NCBI RefSeq assembly: GCF_049116215.1 | Contig: NZ_JAGDZB010000006.1 | Location: 310,001 to 374,000, forward strand | DNA length: 64,000 nucleotides | Direction of reading: 5' to 3' | Source of the DNA: Shimia sp049116215 | GTDB taxonomy: Bacteria > Pseudomonadota > Alphaproteobacteria > Rhodobacterales > Rhodobacteraceae | In this document: piece by piece, positions 8,294 to 16,391 of the stretch | How positions within the stretch are numbered: the first letter of the stretch is position 1 | Layout: each line of letters opens with the position of its first letter | The notes under the pieces: model-generated | Told to the model about the DNA's origin: nothing | The model's input: only the letters and a program-made list of their open reading frames with translations | The model's database searches: none | Position numbers and translations under genes: made by a program

Positions 8294-8899
8294 ATGGCTG
8301 GCAAAGTGGCTGAGCGGCGCGCGGCGTTGCGCATAAAACTGATCGAATTGGCGGAAGCGCAGATTGCGGCAGGGGGCATGTCGTCGCTGAAGGCGCGGGA
8401 GTTGGCCAAGGGCGCAGGCTGTGCGGTTGGGGCCATCTATAACGTGTTTGATGATCTGCATGATCTGGTGCTTGAGGTGAACGGGCGCACCTTCAAGAAA
8501 CTCGGAGCTGCTGTGTCGGCATCTTATGATGGCAGTGAAAGCCCGCGCCAGCGGCTCATTCTTATGTCCAATGCCTATTTGGAGTTTGCCGCGGAACACC
8601 CAAAGCTGTGGCGGGCGTTGTTTGATGTGGAGATGACAGAGGGTGGGGAGGTGCCGGAGTGGTACTTGTCGTCGTTGGGGGCGTTGTTTGCCAATATTCG
8701 CACCCCCCTGTCGGAGCTTTATCCGGAGATGGGCGAGCAGGAGTTGGGGTTGATGACCCGTGCAATGTTCTCTGCGGTGCATGGAATCGTGCTTTTGGGG
8801 TTGGAGAATCGCATCTCAGGTGTGCCGCCGGAGCATATTCGGAACATGATTGCACAAGTTCTGTCCCGAATTGGGCCGGAAGTCGCGGTGAAAATTTAA
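8294..8899 (+). CDS. TetR/AcrR-family transcriptional regulator
   Basis: A 201-residue regulator. The N-terminal HTH (about 14-60) contains SSLKARELAKGAGCAVGAIYN in the usual TetR pattern (split here after 20: final N is the start of NVFDDLHDL). The C-terminal part resembles the WHG/TetR_C_33 ligand domain. It is followed after 114 bases by pspA and a YiaA/B-like gene. Three 13-bp palindromes of the kind TetR dimers bind lie between it and pspA, so it probably represses that pair. Unusually, the operators are downstream of the regulator gene, and no obvious copy lies in front of the regulator itself. The ligand is unknown. Confidence 0.85.
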   Translation: MAGKVAERRAALRIKLIELAEAQIAAGGMSSLKARELAKGAGCAVGAIYNVFDDLHDLVLEVNGRTFKKLGAAVSASYDGSESPRQRLILMSNAYLEFAAEHPKLWRALFDVEMTEGGEVPEWYLSSLGALFANIRTPLSELYPEMGEQELGLMTRAMFSAVHGIVLLGLENRISGVPPEHIRNMIAQVLSRIGPEVAVKI

Positions 8900-8925
8900 G
8901 CAAAATCAGTCCCTTGTGAAATTCA

Positions 8926-8938
8926 TGAACGTCGTTCA
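8926..8938. promoter_or_regulatory. Operator copy 1 (perfect palindrome)
   Basis: TGAACG-T-CGTTCA is a perfect 13-bp palindrome with a single central base, 88 bases upstream of the pspA start. First of three related sites; the likely ligand is the TetR regulator encoded just upstream. Confidence 0.6.
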
Positions 8939-8948
8939 ATTATTCGCT

Positions 8949-8961
8949 TGAGCGACGTTCA
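8949..8961. promoter_or_regulatory. Operator copy 2
   Basis: TGAGCG-A-CGTTCA differs from the perfect site by one base in the left arm. Its start is 23 bases from that of copy 1, near two helical turns. Confidence 0.55.
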
Positions 8962-8984
8962 GGAAGGCTCTATCACTCTATTTG

Positions 8985-8997
8985 TGAACGATGTTCA
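8985..8997. promoter_or_regulatory. Operator copy 3
   Basis: TGAACG-A-TGTTCA, one base from perfect symmetry, 36 bases after copy 2 and only 16 bases before the pspA ATG, where a bound protein could block transcription. Confidence 0.55.
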
Positions 8998-9013
8998 AGA
9001 AATGGAGCAACAG

Positions 9014-9694
9014 ATGTTCGGAACTTTGAAAACATTGATTGTAGGGGCAAATGCCCGGGCCGAAGAACAGGTGCGTGACGTCTATGTCATTGAGCTGATT
9101 GATCAAAAAATTCGCGAGGCGAGCGCAAATCTGAAGGCGGCAAAGGTGGCTTTGGCCAGCTTGATCCAGCGGGAGCGCGGCGAGCAGCGCCAGATTGAAA
9201 CCTTGGAAGGTCGCATTGCGGACCTTCTGGCGCGGGCCAAAGAGGCCCTTGCAGCGGAGCGGGATGACCTTGCGCAGCAAGCGGCGCAAGCGATTGCCGA
9301 CTTGGAAAACGAGTTGGCGGGTCGTCAACAGACCCAGGCGCGATTGGAAGCGCGGATTATGCAGCTGCGCCAGAGTGTGGAAACCGCACACCGCCGCATC
9401 ATCGATCTGAAACAGGGGGCCGTATCAGCACGCGCCGTACGCAAAGAGCAAGGTATTCAGCGTAAAGTGAACCGCCACTTGGGAGGCGACAGCCCGTTCG
9501 AAGAGGCCGACGCGCTGATCTCCCGCGTGATGGGCGAGGATGATCCGTTTGAGCAGGGCGAAATCCTGCGCGAGATCGACAGTGGCCTGAACCATGGCGA
9601 TATCGCGGGACGCATGGCGGATGCTGGTTTCGGGGATGCGAGCAAAGTCACAGCTGTGTCCGTGATGGACCGCCTGAAAACCCAGTCCAGGTAA
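9014..9694 (+). CDS. PspA/IM30-family protein
   Basis: A 226-residue, almost wholly helical protein with long coiled coils (about 25-150). It begins MFGTLKTLIVGANARAEE, whose first residues form the amphipathic membrane-binding helix seen in PspA/Vipp1 proteins. Such proteins coat stressed inner membranes and are ESCRT-III relatives. I chose the ATG at 9014 because GGAG lies six bases upstream and the protein then starts like PspA; the TTG at 8948 would place two operator copies inside the gene. The C-terminal region (about 160-226) is acidic and rich in Asp/Glu/Gly. No pspB or pspC is present; control is probably by the upstream TetR protein instead of PspF. Confidence 0.82.
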   Translation: MFGTLKTLIVGANARAEEQVRDVYVIELIDQKIREASANLKAAKVALASLIQRERGEQRQIETLEGRIADLLARAKEALAAERDDLAQQAAQAIADLENELAGRQQTQARLEARIMQLRQSVETAHRRIIDLKQGAVSARAVRKEQGIQRKVNRHLGGDSPFEEADALISRVMGEDDPFEQGEILREIDSGLNHGDIAGRMADAGFGDASKVTAVSVMDRLKTQSR

Positions 9695-9748
9695 GACCGC
9701 CGCTTTCGGCAAGACAATATTCAAACTTAAAAAATCGGAGAAATCAAA

Positions 9749-10033
9749 ATGACTGATCGTAATGACAATTCCACCATCGTAATGCTCAACATGGCCGGTG
9801 TGGCGCTTGCCTATGTGCTGCTCGGCATTTCCCTTTGGCTGTCCACAGATGTGCCGCTGTCGACAAAAGGCTACTGGGGCATGGGCATTGTGCTGCTCAC
9901 CATCAGCCTGATCAATGTTGTGAAGTACCGTTTTGACAACCAGCAACGTGATGATCGCATTCGCCGCATCGAAGAGGTGCGTGACGAAAAAATGCTGGAA
10001 GAGGCGTTGTTGGATACGAAGCCAAACGTCTGA
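9749..10033 (+). CDS. YiaA/YiaB-like two-helix inner membrane protein
   Basis: A 94-residue protein with two membrane helices (about 11-32 and 43-60) separated by the linker STKGYWGMG, which resembles the conserved linker of the YiaAB two-helix domain. The C-terminal 30 residues are charged and cytoplasmic (QQRDDRIRRIEEVRDEKM). It lies 54 bases after pspA in the same direction, so a shared transcript is likely. A membrane protein beside a PspA homologue may be its membrane partner; that is inference. Assignment to YiaAB is by pattern only. Confidence 0.65.
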   Translation: MTDRNDNSTIVMLNMAGVALAYVLLGISLWLSTDVPLSTKGYWGMGIVLLTISLINVVKYRFDNQQRDDRIRRIEEVRDEKMLEEALLDTKPNV

Positions 10034-10095
10034 GGCGACGCCTAAACGAACACGGCAGTTGGGGCGTGTCCTCAGCTGCCTTCGGCAATGGGCTG

Positions 10096-10971
10096 CTAGG
10101 TCTTTGCCTCCGCCATAAGCCATTTGCGAAATGCCCGCTCCTTGGCGTTGAGCGGGCGGGGCAGCGTAACCAAATGATAGCCAAGATCCGTGCGGGGTAG
10201 GCTGGTGATCTGCACAAGCGTGCCAAAAGCCACTTCCCTCTCGACCAGAGATCTGGGGTGCACGGAGACCCCCAAGCCAGCCACGGTGGCAGAGAGCACA
10301 AGCTCGTTGGTCTCCAGTGATGTCATCTCCACAGTGTTGAGATCAAGCCCGGCGTCTTCCACCACTTGGCGCCATTCCAGCATGTGCAAATCCATCAACC
10401 ACGGGTAGGACCCAGCGTCTTTGAGGCTGATTTCGGATTGTGTGTTGAGCAATTTAGGGGAGCCAACCACCCAAAACTCCCCAGATGTGAGCAACTCGCA
10501 GGACACCCCCGACCATTGTCCGTTGCCAAATCGGATGGCCATGTCAAAGCCATCGCGGCGCAGGTCGATCAAATTCACACTTGGGTTGATGCTGAGCGAG
10601 ATCTCCGGGTGTTTCTGCCAGAAGCCGCCGATACGTGGCATCAGCCAGTTGGCGGCAAAGGATGGCGTGACTGTGACACTGAGCGGGCGGTCCTCTTTGG
10701 AGCGTTGAAGGGCAGAGACACCTTCGGCGATCACTTCAAACCCCTCAGACAGGTGTTGGGCGAGATGGCGGCCTTCATCAGTGAGGGCCACGCCGCGGCC
10801 AGAGCGAAACAGAAGTGATGTGGAGAGGTCGGCTTCCAGACTGCGCACATGCTGAGCGATTGCGGCATGGGTGACATTGAGTTCGCGGGCCGCTGCGCTG
10901 AGGTTTTGGTGTCGAGCGGCGGCTTCAAAGGCCCGCAGGGCGGCGAGAGACGGCAAAGTGGCCCAATCCAT
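10096..10971 (-). CDS. LysR-family transcriptional regulator, GcvA-like
   Basis: A 291-residue LysR protein. The N-terminal winged HTH (about 5-64) contains LSAAARELNVTHAAIAQHV, and the C-terminal periplasmic-binding-like domain (about 90-290) has the pattern VTVTPSFAANWLMPR, typical of the GcvA/AmpR branch. The start at 10971 gives MDWATLPSLAALRAFEA, standard for this branch. It is divergent from a small ORF at 11069, with direct repeats between them. The inducer and regulon cannot be read from the sequence. Confidence 0.87.
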   Translation of the reverse strand: MDWATLPSLAALRAFEAAARHQNLSAAARELNVTHAAIAQHVRSLEADLSTSLLFRSGRGVALTDEGRHLAQHLSEGFEVIAEGVSALQRSKEDRPLSVTVTPSFAANWLMPRIGGFWQKHPEISLSINPSVNLIDLRRDGFDMAIRFGNGQWSGVSCELLTSGEFWVVGSPKLLNTQSEISLKDAGSYPWLMDLHMLEWRQVVEDAGLDLNTVEMTSLETNELVLSATVAGLGVSVHPRSLVEREVAFGTLVQITSLPRTDLGYHLVTLPRPLNAKERAFRKWLMAEAKT

Positions 10972-10988
10972 ACTGTAACTCCAGCTTA

Positions 10989-11008
10989 CATATTGAATGT
11001 CATATTGA
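10989..11008. promoter_or_regulatory. Direct repeat CATATTGA, candidate LysR-type site
   Basis: CATATTGA occurs at 10989-10996 and again at 11001-11008, a 12-bp period, 17 bases upstream of the LysR start and 60 bases upstream of the divergent small ORF. The position suits autoregulation and control of the divergent ORF, but the repeat is not the classical T-N11-A palindrome. Confidence 0.35.
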
Positions 11009-11068
11009 GTCGATTTTTGGACCCGAGTCCACCATGTTTGGATCAGATCAACACAAGGAGTGCCAGAT

Positions 11069-11260
11069 ATGTTGGGAATTCTTTCAAATAGCTTTCAGGT
11101 CGCCACCCGTCAAAACCATTGGAGCGACAAAGATGCAACTGCCCCGTCTGAAGGCAAGCTGCAGACACATTGGCGTGAATCCCGGCGCGAGCGCTTTGCG
11201 CCACAGAACGCGCTGGATCAAGCGGCAGATGGATCGCGTCCAAAACTGTTTGGGTGGTGA
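11069..11260 (+). CDS. Possible small protein divergent from the LysR gene
   Basis: A 63-residue frame beginning MLGILSNSFQVATRQNHW at an ATG eight bases after AAGGAG, a good ribosome binding site, and ending LFGW. It is hydrophilic after residue 12 and has no known family. A GTG at 11060 would add three residues. The third-position GC (about half) is lower than in typical genes here, which argues against it. The strand opposite carries the unusual tail of the methyltransferase frame, so at most one of the two is likely to be functional coding sequence. Its position opposite a LysR gene, with a direct repeat between, supports a real target gene. Confidence 0.4.
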   Translation: MLGILSNSFQVATRQNHWSDKDATAPSEGKLQTHWRESRRERFAPQNALDQAADGSRPKLFGW

Positions 11261-11974
11261 GTGAGGCATTGAGCAGCGTTTTTGCCATTCCATGATGTGC
11301 AAATAAGGCGCGCGGTTGTAACTCTCCGCCCGCGCGCCACCGGAGGCTTTGGGCTCATCAAAATGCGTGAGCTGAAAGCCATTTTCCAGCAGAGACTGCA
11401 TGTAGAACGACAGCGGGCGGTGCCAGTTTTGGATACGGATGCCGCTCCACTCTGCCCAGCTTGGGAAGGCGTCCAGGTAGCGGTCCATTGTGAGGGTTGT
11501 GGTGCCATCAGGGTTTTTGACCGGCGTGCCTTTGGATTGGCTTGCTGTGGTCCACGGGTTCAGGTTGGCGATCAGCAGCAGCCCGTTTGGACGTAAGACG
11601 CGGTGCGCCTCCGAGAGGGCTTTGGGGATGTTTGGAATGTCGATCAGCGACAGGTAGCTGACCACCATGTCAAAGCTGTGATCTGCAAAGGGCAGGTCTT
11701 CGGCGCCAGCGATCACGTAGTCTGCATCTCCTAGGGATTTTGCGTGAGCGATCAGACCTTCAGTTGGGTCAATGCCGACAACGTGGTCGACGTGCGGGGC
11801 CAGTCTGCGGCAAAACCGGCCTTCGCCGCCGCCGAGGTCCAGAACGGCCTTGGGCTGCGCTTTTGAAACCCGCTCCATCATGGGCGTATCAAGCACAAGT
11901 CCTCGACTGAAGTCGCCAGTCTCTCCCATCGACGCAATCCAGGCCTTTGCCGAGACGTTCCAACCGTCTGTCAT
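11084..11974 (-). CDS. Class I SAM-dependent methyltransferase with an unusual C-terminal tail
   Basis: A 296-residue frame. Motif I VLDLGGGEGRF (44-54), the acidic loop VGIDPTEG and the post-motif GAEDLPFADHSFDMVVS identify a UbiE/Methyltransf_11-type enzyme. Substrate unknown. The recognisable domain ends around residue 232 at HIMEWQK, where I would expect the family to stop. The remaining 64 residues (11084-11275) are rich in Cys, Trp, Pro and Arg and look like read-through into non-coding or antisense sequence. The ATG at 11974 follows GGGGGAC; the upstream GTG adds eight unlikely residues. The tail lies antisense to the possible small gene at 11069-11260. Confidence 0.75.
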   Translation of the reverse strand: MTDGWNVSAKAWIASMGETGDFSRGLVLDTPMMERVSKAQPKAVLDLGGGEGRFCRRLAPHVDHVVGIDPTEGLIAHAKSLGDADYVIAGAEDLPFADHSFDMVVSYLSLIDIPNIPKALSEAHRVLRPNGLLLIANLNPWTTASQSKGTPVKNPDGTTTLTMDRYLDAFPSWAEWSGIRIQNWHRPLSFYMQSLLENGFQLTHFDEPKASGGARAESYNRAPYLHIMEWQKRCSMPHSPPKQFWTRSICRLIQRVLWRKALAPGFTPMCLQLAFRRGSCIFVAPMVLTGGDLKAI

Positions 11975-12011
11975 TGCCGTGTCCCCCAAGTTGCACAATT
12001 TGAAAAGAAAA

Positions 12012-12040
12012 GGCCGCCGCCGGAAAGTCCAGCGACGGCC
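12012..12040 (-). terminator. Terminator of glyA
   Basis: Stem of GGCCGTCGC with GGCGGCGGCC (one G-U pair) followed on the minus strand by TTTTCTTTT, 24 bases after the glyA stop. Confidence 0.7.
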
Positions 12041-12064
12041 AAAAGGATTTTGGTGTCCGTGACC

Positions 12065-13357
12065 TTACAGGTTTGGGTAGAGCGGGAAACGACCGCAGAG
12101 CGCGGCCACTTTGGCGCGCACGGAGGCTTCCACCTCGGCATTGCCCTCTTCGCCGTTGGCGGCCAGACCGTCGACCACTTCAACAATCATGTCTGCAATC
12201 GCGCGGAACTCTTCTTCGCCAAAGCCACGGGTTGTGCCCGCAGGTGTGCCGAGGCGCAGACCGGAGGTCACCATTGGCTTTTCCGGGTCAAACGGGATGC
12301 CGTTTTTGTTGGTGGTGATGTGCGCGCGGCCAAGGGCTTTGTCAGCGATGTTGCCGGTCACAGCTTTGGGGCGCAGATCCACCAGCATCACGTGGGTGTC
12401 GGTGCCACCGGTGACGATGTCCAGGCCACCTTTGATCAGCTGATCCGCCAGGGCCACAGCGTTGGCGCGTACTTGTTTCTGGTAGTCTTTAAATTCAGGA
12501 CGCAGCGCTTCACCAAAGGCCACAGCTTTGGCAGCGATGACGTGCATCAAAGGGCCGCCCTGAATGCCAGGAAAGATTGCCGAGTTCAGTTTCTTGGCGA
12601 TGTCCGCATCGTTGGTCAGGATCATGCCGCCGCGTGGGCCGCGCAGGGTTTTGTGCGTGGTGGTTGTGGCAACGTGTGCGTGTGGGAATGGCGAGGGGTG
12701 CTCACCAGCGGCAACCAGACCAGCGATATGCGCCATGTCGACCAGCAGGTAGGCGCCAACCATATCTGCAATCTCACGGAAGCGGGCAAAGTCGATCTGA
12801 CGCGGGATGGCAGAACCACCGGCAATGATCATTTTCGGCTGGTGCTCTTTGGCCTGGGCTTCAATCTGATCGTAGTCGATCAGGTTGTCGTCGCGGCGCA
12901 CACCGTAGGACACAGCGTTGAACCATTTGCCGGATTGGTTCGGGCGTGCACCGTGGGTCAGGTGGCCACCGGAGGCCAGGTCCATACCAAGAATAGTGTC
13001 GCCTGGCTGGATCAATGCCTGAAAAACACCCTGGTTGGCTTGGGAGCCGGAGTTTGGCTGCACATTGGCAAACTCACAGCCAAACAGCTCTTTGGCGCGG
13101 TCGATGGCGAGGTTCTCGGCCACGTCCACATGTTGGCAACCACCGTAGTAGCGGCGGCCCGGGTAGCCCTCGGCGTATTTGTTGGTCAGCACAGTGCCCT
13201 GCGCTTCCATCACGGCTGCGGACACGATGTTCTCAGAGGCGATCAATTCGATCTCGTCGCGCTGGCGACCTAGCTCGTTGGTGATCGAGCCAAACAGCTC
13301 CGGGTCGCGGGAGGCGAGGGATTCAGTGAAAAAGCCAGCATCACGGGTGGTGGACAT
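12065..13357 (-). CDS. glyA: Serine hydroxymethyltransferase
   Basis: A 430-residue PLP enzyme that interconverts serine and glycine while charging tetrahydrofolate with a one-carbon unit. The PLP Lys is near 236 in TTTTHKTLRGPRGG. Other typical motifs are IASENIVS (about 40-47), YAEGYPGRRYYGGC (62-75) and the C-terminal GLRLGTPAGTTRGF. Length is normal. I chose the ATG at 13357, nine bases after GGAG; an in-frame ATG two codons upstream (13363) is also possible but sits only three bases from GGAG. Monocistronic, with its own terminator. Confidence 0.95.
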   Translation of the reverse strand: MSTTRDAGFFTESLASRDPELFGSITNELGRQRDEIELIASENIVSAAVMEAQGTVLTNKYAEGYPGRRYYGGCQHVDVAENLAIDRAKELFGCEFANVQPNSGSQANQGVFQALIQPGDTILGMDLASGGHLTHGARPNQSGKWFNAVSYGVRRDDNLIDYDQIEAQAKEHQPKMIIAGGSAIPRQIDFARFREIADMVGAYLLVDMAHIAGLVAAGEHPSPFPHAHVATTTTHKTLRGPRGGMILTNDADIAKKLNSAIFPGIQGGPLMHVIAAKAVAFGEALRPEFKDYQKQVRANAVALADQLIKGGLDIVTGGTDTHVMLVDLRPKAVTGNIADKALGRAHITTNKNGIPFDPEKPMVTSGLRLGTPAGTTRGFGEEEFRAIADMIVEVVDGLAANGEEGNAEVEASVRAKVAALCGRFPLYPNL

Positions 13358-13552
13358 GGGCATGTGCTCCAGATCAGGGGGTTCGCGTTGATGCGGTTCC
13401 TAAAGGAAAGGTTGGTGTGTTGAAAGGTCTCAAAGCGACGCAAAACCTTGCCTGACCGCCGAAGATGGTGCAGGGGATAAACATATGACGCCATAGGAAA
13501 CCTTTGGCAGGGCGGGGAAACCTGCCGGTGTTTGACTGGAGCTGGGACCGAT

Positions 13553-14314
13553 ATGTCCGAAAGAATCGCCTTTTTGGCCAGCAACGCGCCGGTGGCGCAA
13601 ACCGCACGGGCGGCATTGGTTGGCCGCTATGGCAATGTCGCGCCCGAAGAGGCAGCCGTGATTGTCGCGCTGGGCGGAGACGGCTTTATGCTTCACACGC
13701 TGCATGACACACAGGCTTTGCCTGCGCCAGTCTATGGTATGAATCGAGGCACTGTGGGGTTCTTGATGAACACCTATTCGGAAAGCGATCTCCTGGAACG
13801 GCTTGCCGCAGCGGAAGAGGAAAAGCTCAATCCGCTGGCGATGCGAGCGACCTGTGTCGACAACTCCGTGCATGAGGCACTGGCGATTAACGAGGTGTCC
13901 TTGCTGCGGGCAGGGCCACAGGCGGCGAAGCTGCGCATCAAAATTGATGGGCGGTTGCGCATGGAGGAGCTTGTCTGTGACGGCGCGTTGATCAGTACGC
14001 CTGCGGGCTCCACGGCGTATAATTATTCCGCACATGGGCCGATTTTACCAATTGGCTCTGATGTTTTGGCGCTCACCGCGATTGCGCCGTTTCGGCCCCG
14101 GCGCTGGCGGGGGGCGTTGTTGCCGAAGCAGGCAACTGTGTCCTTTGAGGTGCTGGAGAGTTACAAGCGGCCAGTGATGGCCCATGCGGACAGCCGGTCA
14201 TTTGAAAATGTGGCCGCGGTCGAGATCTGCTCAGATGAAAGTGTCGCGCACCGGATCTTGTTTGACCCAGGCCACGGGTTGGAAGAGCGCCTCATCCGCG
14301 AGCAGTTTGTTTAA
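13553..14314 (+). CDS. nadK: NAD kinase
   Basis: A 253-residue ATP-NAD kinase that phosphorylates NAD to NADP. The GGDG motif is at 41-44 (VALGGDGFML), followed by the NE motif in AINEVSLLR and the substrate loop CDGALISTPAGSTAYN, which are the three hallmarks of the family. It is shorter at the N terminus than enterobacterial enzymes, as usual for alphaproteobacteria. The ATG at 13553 follows GGGACC; the ATG at 13532 lacks a site and adds seven residues. Divergent from glyA, convergent with prpE. Confidence 0.93.
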   Translation: MSERIAFLASNAPVAQTARAALVGRYGNVAPEEAAVIVALGGDGFMLHTLHDTQALPAPVYGMNRGTVGFLMNTYSESDLLERLAAAEEEKLNPLAMRATCVDNSVHEALAINEVSLLRAGPQAAKLRIKIDGRLRMEELVCDGALISTPAGSTAYNYSAHGPILPIGSDVLALTAIAPFRPRRWRGALLPKQATVSFEVLESYKRPVMAHADSRSFENVAAVEICSDESVAHRILFDPGHGLEERLIREQFV

Positions 14315-14316
14315 CC

Positions 14317-14345
14317 AAAAAGGCGCGCCTTCAATTTGGCGCGCC
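14317..14345 (-). terminator. Terminator of prpE
   Basis: The 8-base self-complementary block GGCGCGCC occurs at 14322-14329 and 14338-14345 and folds into a hairpin. On the minus strand it is followed by TTTTT. It may also slow transcription from nadK, which ends three bases before it, though there is no T-run on that strand. Confidence 0.65.
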
Positions 14346-14378
14346 GTCCTGGCTTTTTCTTGCCCTAAATATCCCGGG

Positions 14379-14402
14379 GGTGCGGGGACTGGCCCCCGCA
14401 CC
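14379..14402. other. GC-rich hairpin between nadK and prpE
   Basis: GGTGCGGGG and CCCCGCACC form a 9-bp stem with a 6-base loop just downstream of the prpE stop. No T-run follows on either strand. It is next to CCCGGGATATTTAGGGC (minus strand), a sequence type I recall as common at gene ends in roseobacters. Confidence 0.5.
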
Positions 14403-14406
14403 GTAT

Positions 14407-16299
14407 TTAAGTCTTGGCGTATCCGAGGGTTTGTAGGGCTTCAGTGATCTCATCCAGAATAACGGGATCATCAATGGTCGCCGGCATTTTCCACTTGGTG
14501 CCGTCGGCGATGCTGACCATGGTGCCGCGCAGGATTTTACCGGACCGGGTTTTAGGAAGACGATCCACCACAACTGCCAGTTTGAAAGCGGCCACCGGGC
14601 CGATTTTCTCGCGCACCAGTTTCACCACTTCTTTCACCACTTCGTCATGATCCCGGTCCGCGCCTGCGTTGAGGCAGAGGAAGCCTACAGGCATCTGGCC
14701 TTTGAGCTGGTCGGCCACGCCAATCACCGCGCATTCGGCCACGTCCGGGTGTCCGGCAAGCACCTCTTCCATGCCGCCGGTGGAGAGGCGGTGGCCCGCG
14801 ACGTTGATCACGTCATCGGTGCGCGCCATGATGTAGACGTAGCCGTCTTCGTCAATCATGCCCGCGTCACCGGTTTCATAGTAGCCGGGGAAGTTTGTCA
14901 GGTAGGATTTTTTGAAACGGTCTTCTGCGTTCCAAAGCGTTGGCAGCGTGCCTGGGGGCAGCGGCAGTTTGCTGACAATTGCGCCAAGTTCACCGGCGGG
15001 CAGTTCGTTGCCGCCTTCGTCGAGTACTTTCATGTCATACCCCGGCATTGGCAGGGAGGGGCTGCCGAGTTTTACTGGCAGTAGTTCAATGCCCACGGGA
15101 TTGCAGATCGCTGGGTAGCCCAGCTCCGTCTGCCACCAATGGTCGATGATGGGTTTTTGAAGTTGGTCCTGTGCCCACATAATGGTGTCCGGGTCAGCAC
15201 GTTCTCCGGCGAGGAAAACCTGCTCCATGCAAGACATGTCGTACTTCTTCACAAATTCGCCTTTTGGGTCTTCGCGTTTCACGGCGCGGAAGGCTGTCGG
15301 GGCGGTGAAGAAAGTTTTGACTTTGTGCTCGGAAATTACCCTCCAGAAGGTGCCTGCGTCCGGTGTGCCAACGGGCTTGCCTTCAAACACAATCGTGGTG
15401 TTGCCGTGGATCAGCGGCGCGTAGGTGATGTAGCTGTGGCCCACAACCCAGCCCACATCAGAGGCCGCCCAGAAGACATCTCCGGGATCGACGTTGAAGA
15501 CGTTCTTCATGGTCCAGTTCAGCGCGACCAGATGGCCCGCAGTGTGGCGCACCACGCCTTTGGGTTGCCCGGTGGTGCCAGAGGTATAGAGGATGTAGGC
15601 AGGGTGGTTGCCTTCGACCGGCACGCATTCGGCAGGTTCCACGCCGTATTGGAAGCCGTGCCAGTTGAAGTCGCGGCCTTCCATCAGCTGCGCCACTTCT
15701 TGTTCACGTTGAAAAATGACGCAGAAATCTGGCTTGTGGGTGGCAAGCTCAATAGCGCCGTCCAGCAGTGGTTTGTAGTGCACCACGCGGCCGGGTTCTA
15801 GTCCACAGGAGGCGGCGATGATGGCTTTGGGTTTGGCGTCGTCAATCCGCACGGCCAACTCGTTTGCGGCAAAGCCGCCAAACACCACCGAGTGGATCGC
15901 ACCTAAGCGGGCGCAAGCCAACATGGCTTCGAGCGCTTCAGGGATCATCGGCATGTAGATGATGACGCGGTCGCCTTTCTCTACCCCTTTGGCACGCAGG
16001 GCGCCGGCAAGGGAAGCCACGCGGTTGCGCAGCTCGACGTAGGAGATCTCGCGCTTGGAATGAGTGATCGGGCTGTCGTGGATGATGGCGGTTTGCTCGC
16101 CACGTCCGGCCTCGACATGGCGGTCCACGGCATTCCAGCAGGTGTTGACCTTGGCGTCGGAGAACCACTCATACATGTGGTCGCCTTTTTCAAAGAGCGC
16201 CTTGCTGGGTGGCGTGTCCCAGTCAATCGCGTCTGCTGCCTGCATCCAAAATGCTTCGGGGTCGTTCTTCCAGCCGTTGTAGACGTCCTGATATGACAT
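14407..16299 (-). CDS. prpE: Propionyl-CoA synthetase (PrpE-type acyl-CoA ligase)
   Basis: A 630-residue ANL-superfamily enzyme that activates propionate (or similar short acids) to the CoA thioester through an acyl-AMP. The AMP-binding signature is YILYTSGTTGQPKG (about 236-249), with DHWWQTELGYP and YETGDAG further on, and the catalytic Lys in PKTRSGKILRG near the C terminus. The N-terminal ACAS domain and the length match PrpE. The ATG at 16299 follows GGAGGA. TTTGCAAA-like repeats upstream point to control by a ScfR/PccR-type acyl-CoA regulator. meaB, also a propionate-pathway gene, lies 44 kb away. Confidence 0.9.
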   Translation of the reverse strand: MSYQDVYNGWKNDPEAFWMQAADAIDWDTPPSKALFEKGDHMYEWFSDAKVNTCWNAVDRHVEAGRGEQTAIIHDSPITHSKREISYVELRNRVASLAGALRAKGVEKGDRVIIYMPMIPEALEAMLACARLGAIHSVVFGGFAANELAVRIDDAKPKAIIAASCGLEPGRVVHYKPLLDGAIELATHKPDFCVIFQREQEVAQLMEGRDFNWHGFQYGVEPAECVPVEGNHPAYILYTSGTTGQPKGVVRHTAGHLVALNWTMKNVFNVDPGDVFWAASDVGWVVGHSYITYAPLIHGNTTIVFEGKPVGTPDAGTFWRVISEHKVKTFFTAPTAFRAVKREDPKGEFVKKYDMSCMEQVFLAGERADPDTIMWAQDQLQKPIIDHWWQTELGYPAICNPVGIELLPVKLGSPSLPMPGYDMKVLDEGGNELPAGELGAIVSKLPLPPGTLPTLWNAEDRFKKSYLTNFPGYYETGDAGMIDEDGYVYIMARTDDVINVAGHRLSTGGMEEVLAGHPDVAECAVIGVADQLKGQMPVGFLCLNAGADRDHDEVVKEVVKLVREKIGPVAAFKLAVVVDRLPKTRSGKILRGTMVSIADGTKWKMPATIDDPVILDEITEALQTLGYAKT

Positions 16300-16391
16300 G
16301 GGGTCCTCCTATCCTTACCCAAATGGATAGAGGAGGGGTTATCGTGGCGGCAAGTCTTGGCGAGGCGGACGTGGCAGATTATCGCAGAATA

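Noticed and set aside
8948..9013. 22-codon extension of pspA from a TTG
   Set aside because: It would put two operator copies inside the gene and lacks the usual PspA N terminus.
11043..11288. 81-codon minus-strand frame beginning MAKTLLNAS
   Set aside because: It overlaps the end of the methyltransferase in another phase and has no clear binding site. The plus-strand ORF has a better one, though neither is proven.
12050..13273. 407-codon plus-strand frame opposite glyA
   Set aside because: Antisense to serine hydroxymethyltransferase; no domain.
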